Shown here one piece after another: positions 10,219-17,954 of a stretch of 41,128 bases of DNA (positions are counted from its first letter, which is position 1; each line of letters begins with the position of its first letter). The stretch lies in IMG/VR virus record IMGVR_UViG_3300007539_000049, positions 1 through 41,128 of that record. One strand, 5' to 3'. The notes under the pieces are model-generated. The model searched no databases. It was given only the letters and a program-made list of their open reading frames with translations, and was not told where the DNA came from. The DNA comes from a virus. The position numbers were made by a program, and so were the translations under genes.

Positions 10219-10512
10219 TCAACCTTGATCTCTTAGACCGTAGTGTTTGAGAGGTAGCGTTACATGCTGGTCCTCTTTGTAGGTCTTCTCAAAACCCTCC
10301 ACGATTGTCTTCACCTTCACTAGAGCGTAGTGTTGCGTTGCTGTGAGCACCACACCTGAGAAGTGGTCAGCCCCCTCTAAGGACACTACCACCTCTCTGC
10401 CCAGCATACCCCTCAGGTTGTGCGGGCTGCTGACATGCATCAGTAGTCTATCCAGCAGATGCTCTATTCTACCTAACTTAGTTGTCAGGGCTTGTGTCTG
10501 TATGTCTATCAT
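10219..10512 (-). CDS. Unknown protein, possible Sm-like fold
   Basis: The 97-residue product starts at ATG 10512 with GAGGAAG nine bases upstream inside the preceding gene's poly-Glu end. I do not recognise a family. An N-terminal helix of about 30 residues is followed by GREVVVSLEGADHFSGVVL and a further beta-rich segment ending VTLPLKHYGL. The Gly-x-x-Val-x-Val-x-Leu-x-Gly...Phe-x-Gly spacing recalls the Sm1 motif of Hfq/Lsm proteins, but this is a pattern impression only. It is the last gene of the leftward replication operon. Confidence 0.65.
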   Translation of the reverse strand: MIDIQTQALTTKLGRIEHLLDRLLMHVSSPHNLRGMLGREVVVSLEGADHFSGVVLTATQHYALVKVKTIVEGFEKTYKEDQHVTLPLKHYGLRDQG

Positions 10513-10515
10513 GGG

Positions 10516-11472
10516 CTACTCTTCCTCCTCTTCGTAGGTCACATCCATGTATTCCTCTACCTCGGGCACGTCTTCCAGCCCAACAAAGTAGCTGTCGCGT
10601 GCGCTTTCGAAGGCCATGTTGTTCAGGATGTACAGCAGTGCTTTCTCGATGGTTTTTATCTTGTACTCCAAGTTCTCCAACTTCTTCAGAGAGTCTTTGT
10701 CCATACGCACCATCTGGTCCATCCTAGTTTTAGGGTAGACCTCGGACCTGAGCTTCTGGACTGATTGGAAAGTCGCCTCGATGGCAGAGCTTTGCTCAGT
10801 AATTGTGTTGGCCAGAGACTTCAGCGCCTCTACGTCCTTAGCAGCAATATCTAGAGGGGCCTTGGAAAGCCCCCTTTTACGGGTGGCTACTTTGACTGCT
10901 CTCTTAGTTCTATTGCCAGTAGGCTCAAGTGATTGCCCGGACATCCTAGCTTTCAACTCGTGAATAGTACGAGCCTTTGTTTCTGAGATGGGTGCCGTGG
11001 CGGCAGACTCTTGTAAGGTAAGCTGTTGAGGCTCGGGCTCTTCTTCCACTTCCTCAACTTCTTCTACGGGTTCCGCTTCTACGGGCTCATCATCTTCCGA
11101 TATCTTACGAGCGTAAGCGGCTTCCATCTCCTCTATTTCGCTCGAGTACTTCCCGGAAAAGTAGTCAGGCTTCTCAGGTTTGTTTCCGTTCACAAGCTCT
11201 CCCTTGCACCAAACCTGAAGGTCCTTCAGGTAGTTGAGTTTATCGACGGGTAGGCGACCATCAGGGTAGACATCGTCTTTCGACTTATCGTTGACGGCGT
11301 GTAGGTCCAACTCGGAAAAAGCTTGCCAGTTCTCGACCAGCAGCTTGGCTTTGGCGCTGTCATTTTTGGCGATCAGTTCATTGTACGGTACGTCAAGACC
11401 TATGACGCACAGTGCGTATAACTCTACAAAACCCAAAGGGTCTTTAAACATCTTCTGTGCTGGTTTCGGCAT
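10516..11472 (-). CDS. Unknown protein with acidic linker and C-terminal coiled coil
   Basis: I choose ATG 11472 because AAGGAGG sits six bases upstream; the ATG two codons earlier directly abuts that ribosome site. The 318-residue product has a helical N-terminal domain (about 1-115), a very acidic linker (about 118-150, rich in EPVEEVEEVEEEPEP), a basic patch (TKRAVKVATRKRGLSKAP near 187-205), a helical, probably coiled-coil region (about 210-290) and a terminal run of Glu. There are no enzymatic motifs. Placement at the end of the replication operon suggests a DNA-transaction accessory or a scaffold-like role, but the family is not recognised. Confidence 0.7.
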   Translation of the reverse strand: MPKPAQKMFKDPLGFVELYALCVIGLDVPYNELIAKNDSAKAKLLVENWQAFSELDLHAVNDKSKDDVYPDGRLPVDKLNYLKDLQVWCKGELVNGNKPEKPDYFSGKYSSEIEEMEAAYARKISEDDEPVEAEPVEEVEEVEEEPEPQQLTLQESAATAPISETKARTIHELKARMSGQSLEPTGNRTKRAVKVATRKRGLSKAPLDIAAKDVEALKSLANTITEQSSAIEATFQSVQKLRSEVYPKTRMDQMVRMDKDSLKKLENLEYKIKTIEKALLYILNNMAFESARDSYFVGLEDVPEVEEYMDVTYEEEEE

Positions 11473-11800
11473 TCGCATCCTCCTTGTGCTTTTCTAGTTC
11501 CCTTTTCAGAAGAAGGTGACAGGCCACCACTACTCCGTCTGGGTGACTGAAACAGTCGCCGTCGCACTTCATAGAGAGTCTGTCCTTGTTTGCTTGTATG
11601 TATGTTACGATTTCCCGTCTTAAGACATCGACGGTATTTGTAGGCGGGTTCTTAAGATTGAAGCTCAGCGCTTTTACAGCGTCGTCCTTACTCAGACCTG
11701 CGCTTGGCCAGTAGCCTAGGTTGTCTTTCACCAACTGCGCTACTTCTGCTTTACTAGCTCTGTTGAACTTCTCAAGAAATTCGTCAGGGCTATCTTCCAT
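11444..11800 (-). CDS. Small hypothetical protein of the replication operon
   Basis: ATG 11800 follows a GGAGGT site by three bases and comes one base after the stop of the preceding gene, and the 3' end overlaps the next gene by 29 bases. The 118-residue product is mainly helical and charged, with three cysteines (MKCDGDC and VVACHL) that are too few for a recognisable zinc ribbon and a Glu/Lys-rich C-terminus. No family is recognised. The tight packing implies co-translation with its neighbours. Confidence 0.65.
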   Translation of the reverse strand: MEDSPDEFLEKFNRASKAEVAQLVKDNLGYWPSAGLSKDDAVKALSFNLKNPPTNTVDVLRREIVTYIQANKDRLSMKCDGDCFSHPDGVVVACHLLLKRELEKHKEDANAETSTEDV

Positions 11801-11801
11801 G

Positions 11802-12281
11802 CTACCTCCCTTGCAGTAGGTATATACGGATACGCATACCTACCTTTTCTCCTTTTTCCTTCTCCAGTACGGCCTTCAGGTTTCCCGAGTCATCGAAGCC
11901 CGCTACTTTAGCGGCTACGTCTTCGGGGAACTTCAGCCAGTTCCCAACGTCTCTTCTCACCCACCTGCCTGTCTTGCAAGGTTTTGAGTGATCACGGTGG
12001 GATCGCCACCCTTTGGTCTCTATCTCCTCTAGCGTGAACAAGAAATGTATCAGGTACGCTTTTGTTTTATCCAGCGGCTCTAGATGACCCCACTGCGCCT
12101 CTAAGTCTTTCAACAAAGCTTTCTTGAAGTTTTTAAGCTTGCTGCTGGGTCCCAGAGTGTAGCGGTTTCTAACCTTCACTATGATGTACGCTTGATTTAT
12201 GGAGGGAGGTATGTGCTCCGACCATGCCTCACGTACTAGTTGTGGAGGGTGCTCTTGTAGCCGCTGGATAAAGTCGTCCAT
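11802..12281 (-). CDS. RusA-like Holliday junction resolvase
   Basis: The 159-residue product has the layout of RusA resolvases: an early IPPSINQAY (about 24-32), and a C-terminal RRDVGNWLK (109-117) followed by GFDDSGN (128-134) and a closing beta strand RIRIYLL. In RusA these Asp and Lys residues bind metal and cut four-way junctions symmetrically. The usual second Asp of the DxDN motif reads Gly here (D111-V-G113-N), so activity may be altered. The start ATG overlaps the previous stop by one base (TAATG). Resolving branched replication intermediates before packaging is the expected role. A related nuclease of a different fold lies two genes upstream in the same operon. Confidence 0.7.
   Translation of the reverse strand: MDDFIQRLQEHPPQLVREAWSEHIPPSINQAYIIVKVRNRYTLGPSSKLKNFKKALLKDLEAQWGHLEPLDKTKAYLIHFLFTLEEIETKGWRSHRDHSKPCKTGRWVRRDVGNWLKFPEDVAAKVAGFDDSGNLKAVLEKEKGEKVGMRIRIYLLQGR
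11990..12004. repeat. GATC-N7-GATC palindrome, copy 3
   Basis: The sequence is GATCACGGTGGGATC, inside the RusA-like gene. Read in the gene's direction it encodes RSHRDH. This is a different frame from most coding copies, and copy 13 also encodes RSHRDH in an unrelated protein. Confidence 0.75.
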
Positions 12282-12724
12282 TACTTGTTGCCTAGTACTC
12301 TGTCTGCCTGGTTTAGCAGCTGTTCCATGTTACGGATGATTGACTCAACCATCCTTCTCCTGGCCCTAGTGCGAATCAGATCTCTGTTGGCCACTTGATA
12401 GTTCTTGTCTTGCTTAGCTTGCGCAAGCCTTAGATCGTGGTACGTAAAGCCGCTGTCATTGGCATCGCTGATCGCTCTGCTCAGTAACATGTCTCGTCTG
12501 GGCTCTAGCGCATCCTCAAAGGCTTCCAGCCGCGCTTTCTGAGTATTCATGTAGGCCAACACCTTAGTAGCCCTAGCGGTTAGCTCTAAGAGCTTAGTGC
12601 GGTCGCTTCCCGCATCTAGGCAGTCATCTAAGGTCGGTATGACGTCGGGCTGTATCAACGCCTCCTGATCATACTTACCGATCCACGCTCGGAAGTCCGC
12701 TATGATCGCGGTGTATATATCCAT
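12281..12724 (-). CDS. Hypothetical helical protein
   Basis: The 147-residue product is almost entirely alpha-helical, with heptad-like stretches, an Arg-rich segment (RTRARRRMVESIIRNMEQLL) near 118-137 and no cysteines. No family is recognised. It begins at ATG 12724, sharing one base with the stop of the upstream nuclease gene (TAATG arrangement), and is itself coupled to the RusA-like gene, so the three are probably translated together. A DNA-binding partner of the recombination enzymes is possible but is inference from position only. Confidence 0.7.
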   Translation of the reverse strand: MDIYTAIIADFRAWIGKYDQEALIQPDVIPTLDDCLDAGSDRTKLLELTARATKVLAYMNTQKARLEAFEDALEPRRDMLLSRAISDANDSGFTYHDLRLAQAKQDKNYQVANRDLIRTRARRRMVESIIRNMEQLLNQADRVLGNK

Positions 12725-13527
12725 TACTCAGAACGAGTCCCTTCTAATAGTCTGCGCATGGATGTGATGTACGCAGTACGTTTTGACTTACCTGAACCCC
12801 ACACCACTTTGATGGTTTTCTCCTTAGCTACAAGCTCGGCGTGCTCATGCGTCACCCTGAAGGACTTCTTGGTCCTAGGGTTTTCAAAAGTGTAGACTAT
12901 GTCTTCTGCAGGGATCGGCTCGTGCAGATGATTCTCCTCTACAAGCACGACACTGAGCGCCCTCGGTCTAATCTCTATGACGTACACCGGTACGCGGTCA
13001 GCCGTTAAAGCTTGCTTACGTAGAAACTCCCAGTCCTTGAGTACCAAGCTGTAGAAGTCGTTATCGGTCCACTTAGCCTCTACCTGACAGGTTTTGCTTA
13101 TGACGTCTCGTCGGTATCCCCAGCGGCTACCACTTCCTGGCTGAGTGTTGCCGCCTAACTCTTCAGCTATCCTAGCTTCCTGTTTTTCGTGATATCTGTC
13201 ACTCTTCTTCTCCCAAGCCACCTTTTGTCCCTCCATGGCTACTGCGAAGTGTTCCTCAGACTCAGCTATTCTGCTTAGAGGTACGAACCAGCGCACTCTA
13301 CTGAGAACACTTTTGACTTCCTCCAGTTTATCGCGTGGCACTTTAGTGACCACCGCGTAGCCGCACCTCTTTAGAGTTATGTTGAACAGTTGCTCCTTCC
13401 TAGTTTTACTAGGGCTAGTGTGTGCAATCAGTCCAGGCAGGAAAGAGAAGCCTTCCACAGTTTTAGGCTTACCCTCGGCACCTACCCACACTCTAACTCT
13501 TGGACGGGCTACACGGCGTTTAGGCAT
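12724..13527 (-). CDS. PD-(D/E)XK-type nuclease, Holliday junction resolvase-like
   Basis: The 267-residue product carries a central nuclease core: a helix with EARIAEELGG (about 117-126), GSGSRWGYRRDV (131-142) and QVEAKWT (148-154), then PVYVIEI (180-186). The GSG...DV...E-A-K order is the active-site arrangement of phage archaeal-type resolvases and related PD-(D/E)XK nucleases, with D141, E150 and K152 as the expected metal and catalytic residues. An extra basic N-terminal region (about 1-90) and a C-terminal beta domain make it longer than minimal resolvases. It shares one base with the stop of the RecA-like gene, which fits a recombination module. Confidence 0.7.
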   Translation of the reverse strand: MPKRRVARPRVRVWVGAEGKPKTVEGFSFLPGLIAHTSPSKTRKEQLFNITLKRCGYAVVTKVPRDKLEEVKSVLSRVRWFVPLSRIAESEEHFAVAMEGQKVAWEKKSDRYHEKQEARIAEELGGNTQPGSGSRWGYRRDVISKTCQVEAKWTDNDFYSLVLKDWEFLRKQALTADRVPVYVIEIRPRALSVVLVEENHLHEPIPAEDIVYTFENPRTKKSFRVTHEHAELVAKEKTIKVVWGSGKSKRTAYITSMRRLLEGTRSE

Positions 13528-14693
13528 CAGTCTGTACCAGTTCCAAACGACGCGATCAGCACCTGAGCGCGCACGTGTTTTCTTACCTCATCGTTCTCTG
13601 ACAAGAAGGTTACAACCCCTTCTTTACCGCCAGAAACCTCCCACTCTTGTTCAGGCCCAGGCACGTCGTACTTATTACCCCTGCGGGTTATGACATCGTA
13701 GGCGATAGCTGTGGACGCTAAGTCTGCATCAGCATCTACACCTTTATCGTAGTAAAAGTGTATCGTGCCTTCAGCGCCCTCACTGATACCGTGCTTGGCT
13801 TTGGCAATCTTCCAATGGATTTCTTTACCCACTGCTACCTTGCCGTCCTTTATCTTCTTGCTGCCTCGCAGGTGTATATCCAAAGCCTTCAGGTGGCGAA
13901 GCGCCCACCCTGATGTGTCGGTTGTGGTCGGCGCATACTTAGCAGCGTACCCTGTGGCGATGTTGGCCCTGACCGGGTTAGCCAGCAGCACGTTTGTCTG
14001 GTTCCTCTCTTGCTCTCCGGTCTCCTCATTGGTCAAAGGCATTCGGATTGCTGTGTAGAACCTCTTGCTGAAGTTTGTGACCAACATGGCCCAACTGCCC
14101 ACTTTGACAGTCTCGTACAGTTCTTTGATGACGTTATCCTTTGTCTCACCTGAGCCAAGCTCGTTGATAACGATCAGTTGGAAGGCTCCCGACTGCACAC
14201 CCATGATTGCCGCGTTGAACAGTGATTCGGCAGGTGCCTCCTTCGCAGAAGCTTTGTCGGCCAAGTCCACAAACAGGATGTTACCCATCTGTACACCCCG
14301 CTGTTCTTCGGTAGCCTCTGACGGGATTATACCCTGCTGCATCAGTGCTTGGTCTGAGTACGCGATCTGTACCCCACACATACGCATGTACCCTGTGTCT
14401 GGTGGGTACCCGAAGCTAAGCCACAGTATGTTGGTGTCCTTGCCGTACTTCTGCTGAACTGCCGCCATCTGCAGATTTATCAGCAGATCTTTACCACTAC
14501 CAGGCTCGCCGTGTAGCTGGGTGACAGTGCCTCTGGCTGCGCCCCCTTTGGTCGCCACATCCAGTGACATCAGACCGAAAGGCAGCTTGTCAGCCCAGTG
14601 CGCGTCGTAGTCTTCGGCTCGTGTTATTTTAACTGCTCCCTTCATCTGCTTCTCAAGGGAGGTTATGAAACTGTCCAGTCTTGATTTAGCCAC
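13527..14693 (-). CDS. RecA/UvsX-like recombinase
   Basis: The start is GTG 14693, with GGAGG eight bases upstream in the end of the previous gene. The 388-residue product has a RecA-fold core: LPFGLMSLDVATKGG (the family's targeting segment), a P-loop HGEPGSGKD (61-69), a Walker B strand QLIVINE (172-178) and a C-terminal part with IHWKIAKAKHG and IHFYYDKGVD typical of phage RecA-like proteins. The P-loop ends in Asp where Ser/Thr normally contacts magnesium. It would catalyse strand exchange for recombination-dependent replication and repair. Neighbours on both sides are recombination nucleases and the DNA polymerase. Confidence 0.85.
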   Translation of the reverse strand: MAKSRLDSFITSLEKQMKGAVKITRAEDYDAHWADKLPFGLMSLDVATKGGAARGTVTQLHGEPGSGKDLLINLQMAAVQQKYGKDTNILWLSFGYPPDTGYMRMCGVQIAYSDQALMQQGIIPSEATEEQRGVQMGNILFVDLADKASAKEAPAESLFNAAIMGVQSGAFQLIVINELGSGETKDNVIKELYETVKVGSWAMLVTNFSKRFYTAIRMPLTNEETGEQERNQTNVLLANPVRANIATGYAAKYAPTTTDTSGWALRHLKALDIHLRGSKKIKDGKVAVGKEIHWKIAKAKHGISEGAEGTIHFYYDKGVDADADLASTAIAYDVITRRGNKYDVPGPEQEWEVSGGKEGVVTFLSENDEVRKHVRAQVLIASFGTGTD

Positions 14694-14696
14694 AGT

Positions 14697-14936
14697 CTAG
14701 TCCTCCAGTGTGTTGTCCAACTGCTCTTTGAGTCTGTCCTTAGAAGCTCTCTTCTCTCCGGGTTCAATACCCATCAGCTTCTCAAAAAGACCCTTACGAA
14801 TGAGGTCTGCAGCTTCTGCTTCACTCTTAGCGTGCCCTGCTGCTATGAGCACGGCAACCTTTCTTCTCGGCGCTCCTAGTTTTTCCACGTTCCTTCCCTC
14901 CTGTTCGATCACCGTGTGATCACTTACACGCCCCAT
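14697..14936 (-). CDS. Small hypothetical protein between polymerase and recombinase
   Basis: The 79-residue, charged, helical product starts at ATG 14936, overlapping the polymerase 3' end by 17 bases, with a GGTAGG site upstream. The centre (KVAVLIAAGHAKSEAEAADLIRKGL) resembles a short helical bundle; no family is recognised. Its fifth to eleventh codons (SDHTVIE) are encoded by palindromic element copy 4, so any protein bound there would sit on this gene's start region. Confidence 0.65.
   Translation of the reverse strand: MGRVSDHTVIEQEGRNVEKLGAPRRKVAVLIAAGHAKSEAEAADLIRKGLFEKLMGIEPGEKRASKDRLKEQLDNTLED
14907..14921. repeat. GATC-N7-GATC palindrome, copy 4
   Basis: The sequence is GATCACCGTGTGATC and it matches the consensus closely. 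It covers the polymerase stop codon and the beginning of the following small gene on the minus strand. Confidence 0.85.
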
Positions 14937-16932
14937 AATGCCTACCGTACTTCATATCCGCTCTAAGCGGACACCTTAGGGGCTCGTACATAGGCTCTGC
15001 CATTATGGCTTCGATATGTTCGGCAAACTCTTTCTTGTCTGCCCACTCTTCAGGTACTTGCAGCACTACCTCGTCGTGTACCTGCAGCAGCATCTTCGTA
15101 CCGCTCTTTGCTATAGTCTCGTCTTCCCATAGCCGGATCATAGCCCACTTCACTATGTCGGAAGCTCCTCCTTGAATGGGTGAGTTCTTAGTCTGTCTCT
15201 GGGCTCTTGCCACGTCTCCTTTGAGGTGTGAGAAGTAGTGAGGTAACTCCCTACGCCTGCCCATAAAAGTGTACGAGTAGCCAGTCTCGCTGGCCTCTTC
15301 TATGGCGTCCTCAAAGTAATCTTTGACACCTGCAAAAGCTTTGAAGTAGGTGCGTATCAACTCTTTTGCATGGTCGGTGGATACGTTTAGACTGTTGGCC
15401 AGTCGGTTTACCCCTTGACCATACGCCAAGCCGAAGGTGATCGTCTTAGCCGCCTTGCGCCTCTTCAGACAGGTCTTCTCGTGGTCCGATAGTTTCTCCA
15501 AAGGCTCCTCGCCTTTGAATATTTTCTCATCGATTCTGTCTGACTTCTTTTTAGCCGCAATGATGCTGTCGTAGTCTACATCCGGAAACATGATGTTTGC
15601 TGTTTCGGCATGAAGATCTCGACCCGACTTTATAGCACCGATTAGTTCTGTGTCGTTCGCCACGTGCGCCATCAACCGGACTTCCAACTGCGCAAAGTCA
15701 GGAGCCGCCAGCACGTACCCTTCAGGTGCTGCAAATACGAACCGTATATACCCAGGCAAGTTCTGCAGGTTAGGAGAGGCAGACGCTAACCTACCTGTGT
15801 CCGTGCCAGTCTGCCTCAACGTAGGGTGTATCCTGCAACCCTCTCTAGTGTTGTGCGCAAACCTGGCCAACTGAGATACGTACGTGCCCAGTATCTTGTC
15901 TGAGTTTTTGTACACTTTGTACTTCTGCACGTACTCACAACCGTATTCCAGTTCCCAGTCTTGAAGCACCTCTTTGTCGAGAGACTTCTGCCCTCCATCT
16001 GTAACCTTTTGGTGCTTGTAACCCATGCGCTCGTAGAAGAACTTGCGCATGTAGTTGTCATTACCCAGGTTCATAGTCGGGTCTTTTAGGCGACCTGCGA
16101 ACCACCTCTCGATGTTGTGTAGCTCCTTTGCCAACCGGGCAGACTCCTCGTGTAGCTTGCCTAGGTCTAGCGGTAGCCCGTTGCGTTCACACTCGTACAG
16201 CACTCGCGTGAACTTGGCTTCTGACACTACGAAGTAATCGTACATTGTTACTTCGTTCTTCTTCTGCAGATGGGGCTCTACGTCGAAAGCGGTCAACCAC
16301 TGAGGGTGCTTGTCCACATCGATGACTTTGCCCTCCAACAGTTCCTTGAGTACGAAGAACAGTTCATACGTGACGAAGGCATCCAAAGAGGCGTAGTTTG
16401 TGGCAACCTCCTCGTTCGCCGGGTCAAGGAGTATCTTATAGAGGTTATCTAGCTGCTTGCCGCGTATGCCGAACACGTCCGAGAACTCGACCATCTCGAT
16501 TTCCAAGAAACGCTTTGCCAGCCACTTCAAGCTATGCGGGTGCCAGTTGCACCATAAGTGATGCATCACTTGGATATCGTAGACTTTGTAGTTGTTTCTT
16601 GCAGACTTCGCCCAGACGTCTATGCCAATGTTCGCCAGCATCCACATGTCAAACTTAGCGTTTGCCATGAGCAGGATGATAGACGGATCTTCAAGTAGGT
16701 CCTTGAAAAGCCTGATGTGCTTTGGCCATACACAGAAGCGTCTCACACCATCAGAGAGCGCAAGCAGTACTGCGTAATCTTTGGCTATGTTCAGGCCCGT
16801 AGTTTCCGTGTCAACTGCAAGAAACTTAAGTAGACCTTTAGCAAACTGCGAGTGCAGGTACTCTGCAATCTCAGTGGCTTGCGCTTTTGTCTTACCCTGC
16901 TCTGCAGGGGGCAGTAGCGTAAGATGGCTCAT
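14920..16932 (-). CDS. Family A DNA polymerase with 3'-5' exonuclease
   Basis: ATG 16932 shares a base with the previous stop (TGATG), with GGAGGAG upstream; the TTG one codon earlier is unlikely. The 670-residue protein has the proofreading domain with ExoI DTETTG (D41, E43), ExoII NAKFD (D95) and ExoIII YASLDAFVT (Y180, D184). The polymerase domain follows: TGRLASASPNLQN, motif A APDFAQLEVR (D412), motif B RRKAAKTITFGLAYG (K496, F500, Y504) and motif C LQVHDEV (D620). All catalytic residues are present. It lacks a 5' nuclease domain, as usual for phage replicative PolA enzymes. F500 in the O-helix corresponds to the Phe form that discriminates against dideoxynucleotides. It is the phage replicase. 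Confidence 0.95.
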   Translation of the reverse strand: MSHLTLLPPAEQGKTKAQATEIAEYLHSQFAKGLLKFLAVDTETTGLNIAKDYAVLLALSDGVRRFCVWPKHIRLFKDLLEDPSIILLMANAKFDMWMLANIGIDVWAKSARNNYKVYDIQVMHHLWCNWHPHSLKWLAKRFLEIEMVEFSDVFGIRGKQLDNLYKILLDPANEEVATNYASLDAFVTYELFFVLKELLEGKVIDVDKHPQWLTAFDVEPHLQKKNEVTMYDYFVVSEAKFTRVLYECERNGLPLDLGKLHEESARLAKELHNIERWFAGRLKDPTMNLGNDNYMRKFFYERMGYKHQKVTDGGQKSLDKEVLQDWELEYGCEYVQKYKVYKNSDKILGTYVSQLARFAHNTREGCRIHPTLRQTGTDTGRLASASPNLQNLPGYIRFVFAAPEGYVLAAPDFAQLEVRLMAHVANDTELIGAIKSGRDLHAETANIMFPDVDYDSIIAAKKKSDRIDEKIFKGEEPLEKLSDHEKTCLKRRKAAKTITFGLAYGQGVNRLANSLNVSTDHAKELIRTYFKAFAGVKDYFEDAIEEASETGYSYTFMGRRRELPHYFSHLKGDVARAQRQTKNSPIQGGASDIVKWAMIRLWEDETIAKSGTKMLLQVHDEVVLQVPEEWADKKEFAEHIEAIMAEPMYEPLRCPLRADMKYGRHYGACK

Positions 16933-17954
16933 CAATACTCCTCCACAAAGCTGTGGTTGGCTTGTATGACTAGGTTTGCCATAGCGTCATCCAGGCACTT
17001 CTGATCCTGTGCATTGAAAGGATTCGTCATGGCTAACGCCTTGGCTTGCTCTGACAAGGGCTGTGAAAGCAAGAAGAGGCTAAACGGCAAGGGTGCTCTT
17101 TTGTACACCGAGGTGTCTTTAAGAACATCCTGCTTACTTTCGCCGTCTACGACCTGAAAAGAGTATTTGCCTAACTCTTGAGGATCCAGCTTTACCTCAT
17201 ACACGAAGTCGAAAGGATCAACCCCGTGTGCTGGGTTGCTGCACGTATCGCAGGCATAACTCAGGTCTGGGTAGACAATAGCCCCACAGTGAGGGCACTC
17301 TACCTCTGAAGAGAGTATGTCTGCCACATCGCCCTCAACCTCAAATGGTCCTGAACACTCAGGACACTGGTAGTCGTCGGTGTAAAGGCTACCCTTCAGG
17401 CAACTGGCGCAGCGGCCAGCAACCTCATCTATGGTGCGCAACAGGGACTCTTGGTTGTCCTCTGTTAGCTCCAAGTATCTACGTAGTCCGAACTCTCTAG
17501 GGGTGTTCTGATCGCAGTATTTACAATCAGACTCCTTGCAGAGGTAGTACCTAGTTGCCTTATAGTTACCCACGGTCTCTACGACTTTGTGGAAGTGTTT
17601 TAGTATCACCACGGATATGGCACTTAACCGGTGAGGCAGCATGTCCGGTCTGTTCCACTTGACTGCGTAGTGACAGGCTACGCAGGGCGCTGGCAAAGTG
17701 CCGTCGTGGCAAGTACACAAGCTTGTACGCGTATGACTCTTGTGCACAAACTTGCTCTTGTAGAACGTGAACAGCGGCTCGTCAGTGCTCCAAGGCATCA
17801 GCGCTATAGGTAGTGCTACACTTCTTACGGTCAGGACTTGCTTCCTGTGCCAAGCAGCATTGAAGCGTATGCTTGTATTTTCTTGTGAGGACAGTTCTTG
17901 CTGCTTTCGAAGTTCTTGTCGAGCAGCCTCCCTCTGGTTAAAATTATCGGTCAC
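16932..17954 (-). CDS. Zinc-ribbon-rich protein, possible ssDNA-binding replication factor
   Basis: The start is GTG 17954 with AGGAGG seven bases upstream, overlapping the primase stop by 11 bases. The 340-residue product has an unusually cysteine-rich middle: CTCHDGTLPAPCVAC, CKESDCKYC, CASC with CPEC, and CPHC with CDTC, enough for about three to four zinc sites. The C-terminal part is rich in beta and hydrophobic residues and ends in NHSFVEEY. The position between primase and polymerase, where many phages encode their single-strand binding protein, makes that role plausible, but I see no definite OB-fold signature. It could alternatively be a zinc-finger adaptor of the replisome. Confidence 0.7.
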   Translation of the reverse strand: MTDNFNQREAARQELRKQQELSSQENTSIRFNAAWHRKQVLTVRSVALPIALMPWSTDEPLFTFYKSKFVHKSHTRTSLCTCHDGTLPAPCVACHYAVKWNRPDMLPHRLSAISVVILKHFHKVVETVGNYKATRYYLCKESDCKYCDQNTPREFGLRRYLELTEDNQESLLRTIDEVAGRCASCLKGSLYTDDYQCPECSGPFEVEGDVADILSSEVECPHCGAIVYPDLSYACDTCSNPAHGVDPFDFVYEVKLDPQELGKYSFQVVDGESKQDVLKDTSVYKRAPLPFSLFLLSQPLSEQAKALAMTNPFNAQDQKCLDDAMANLVIQANHSFVEEY

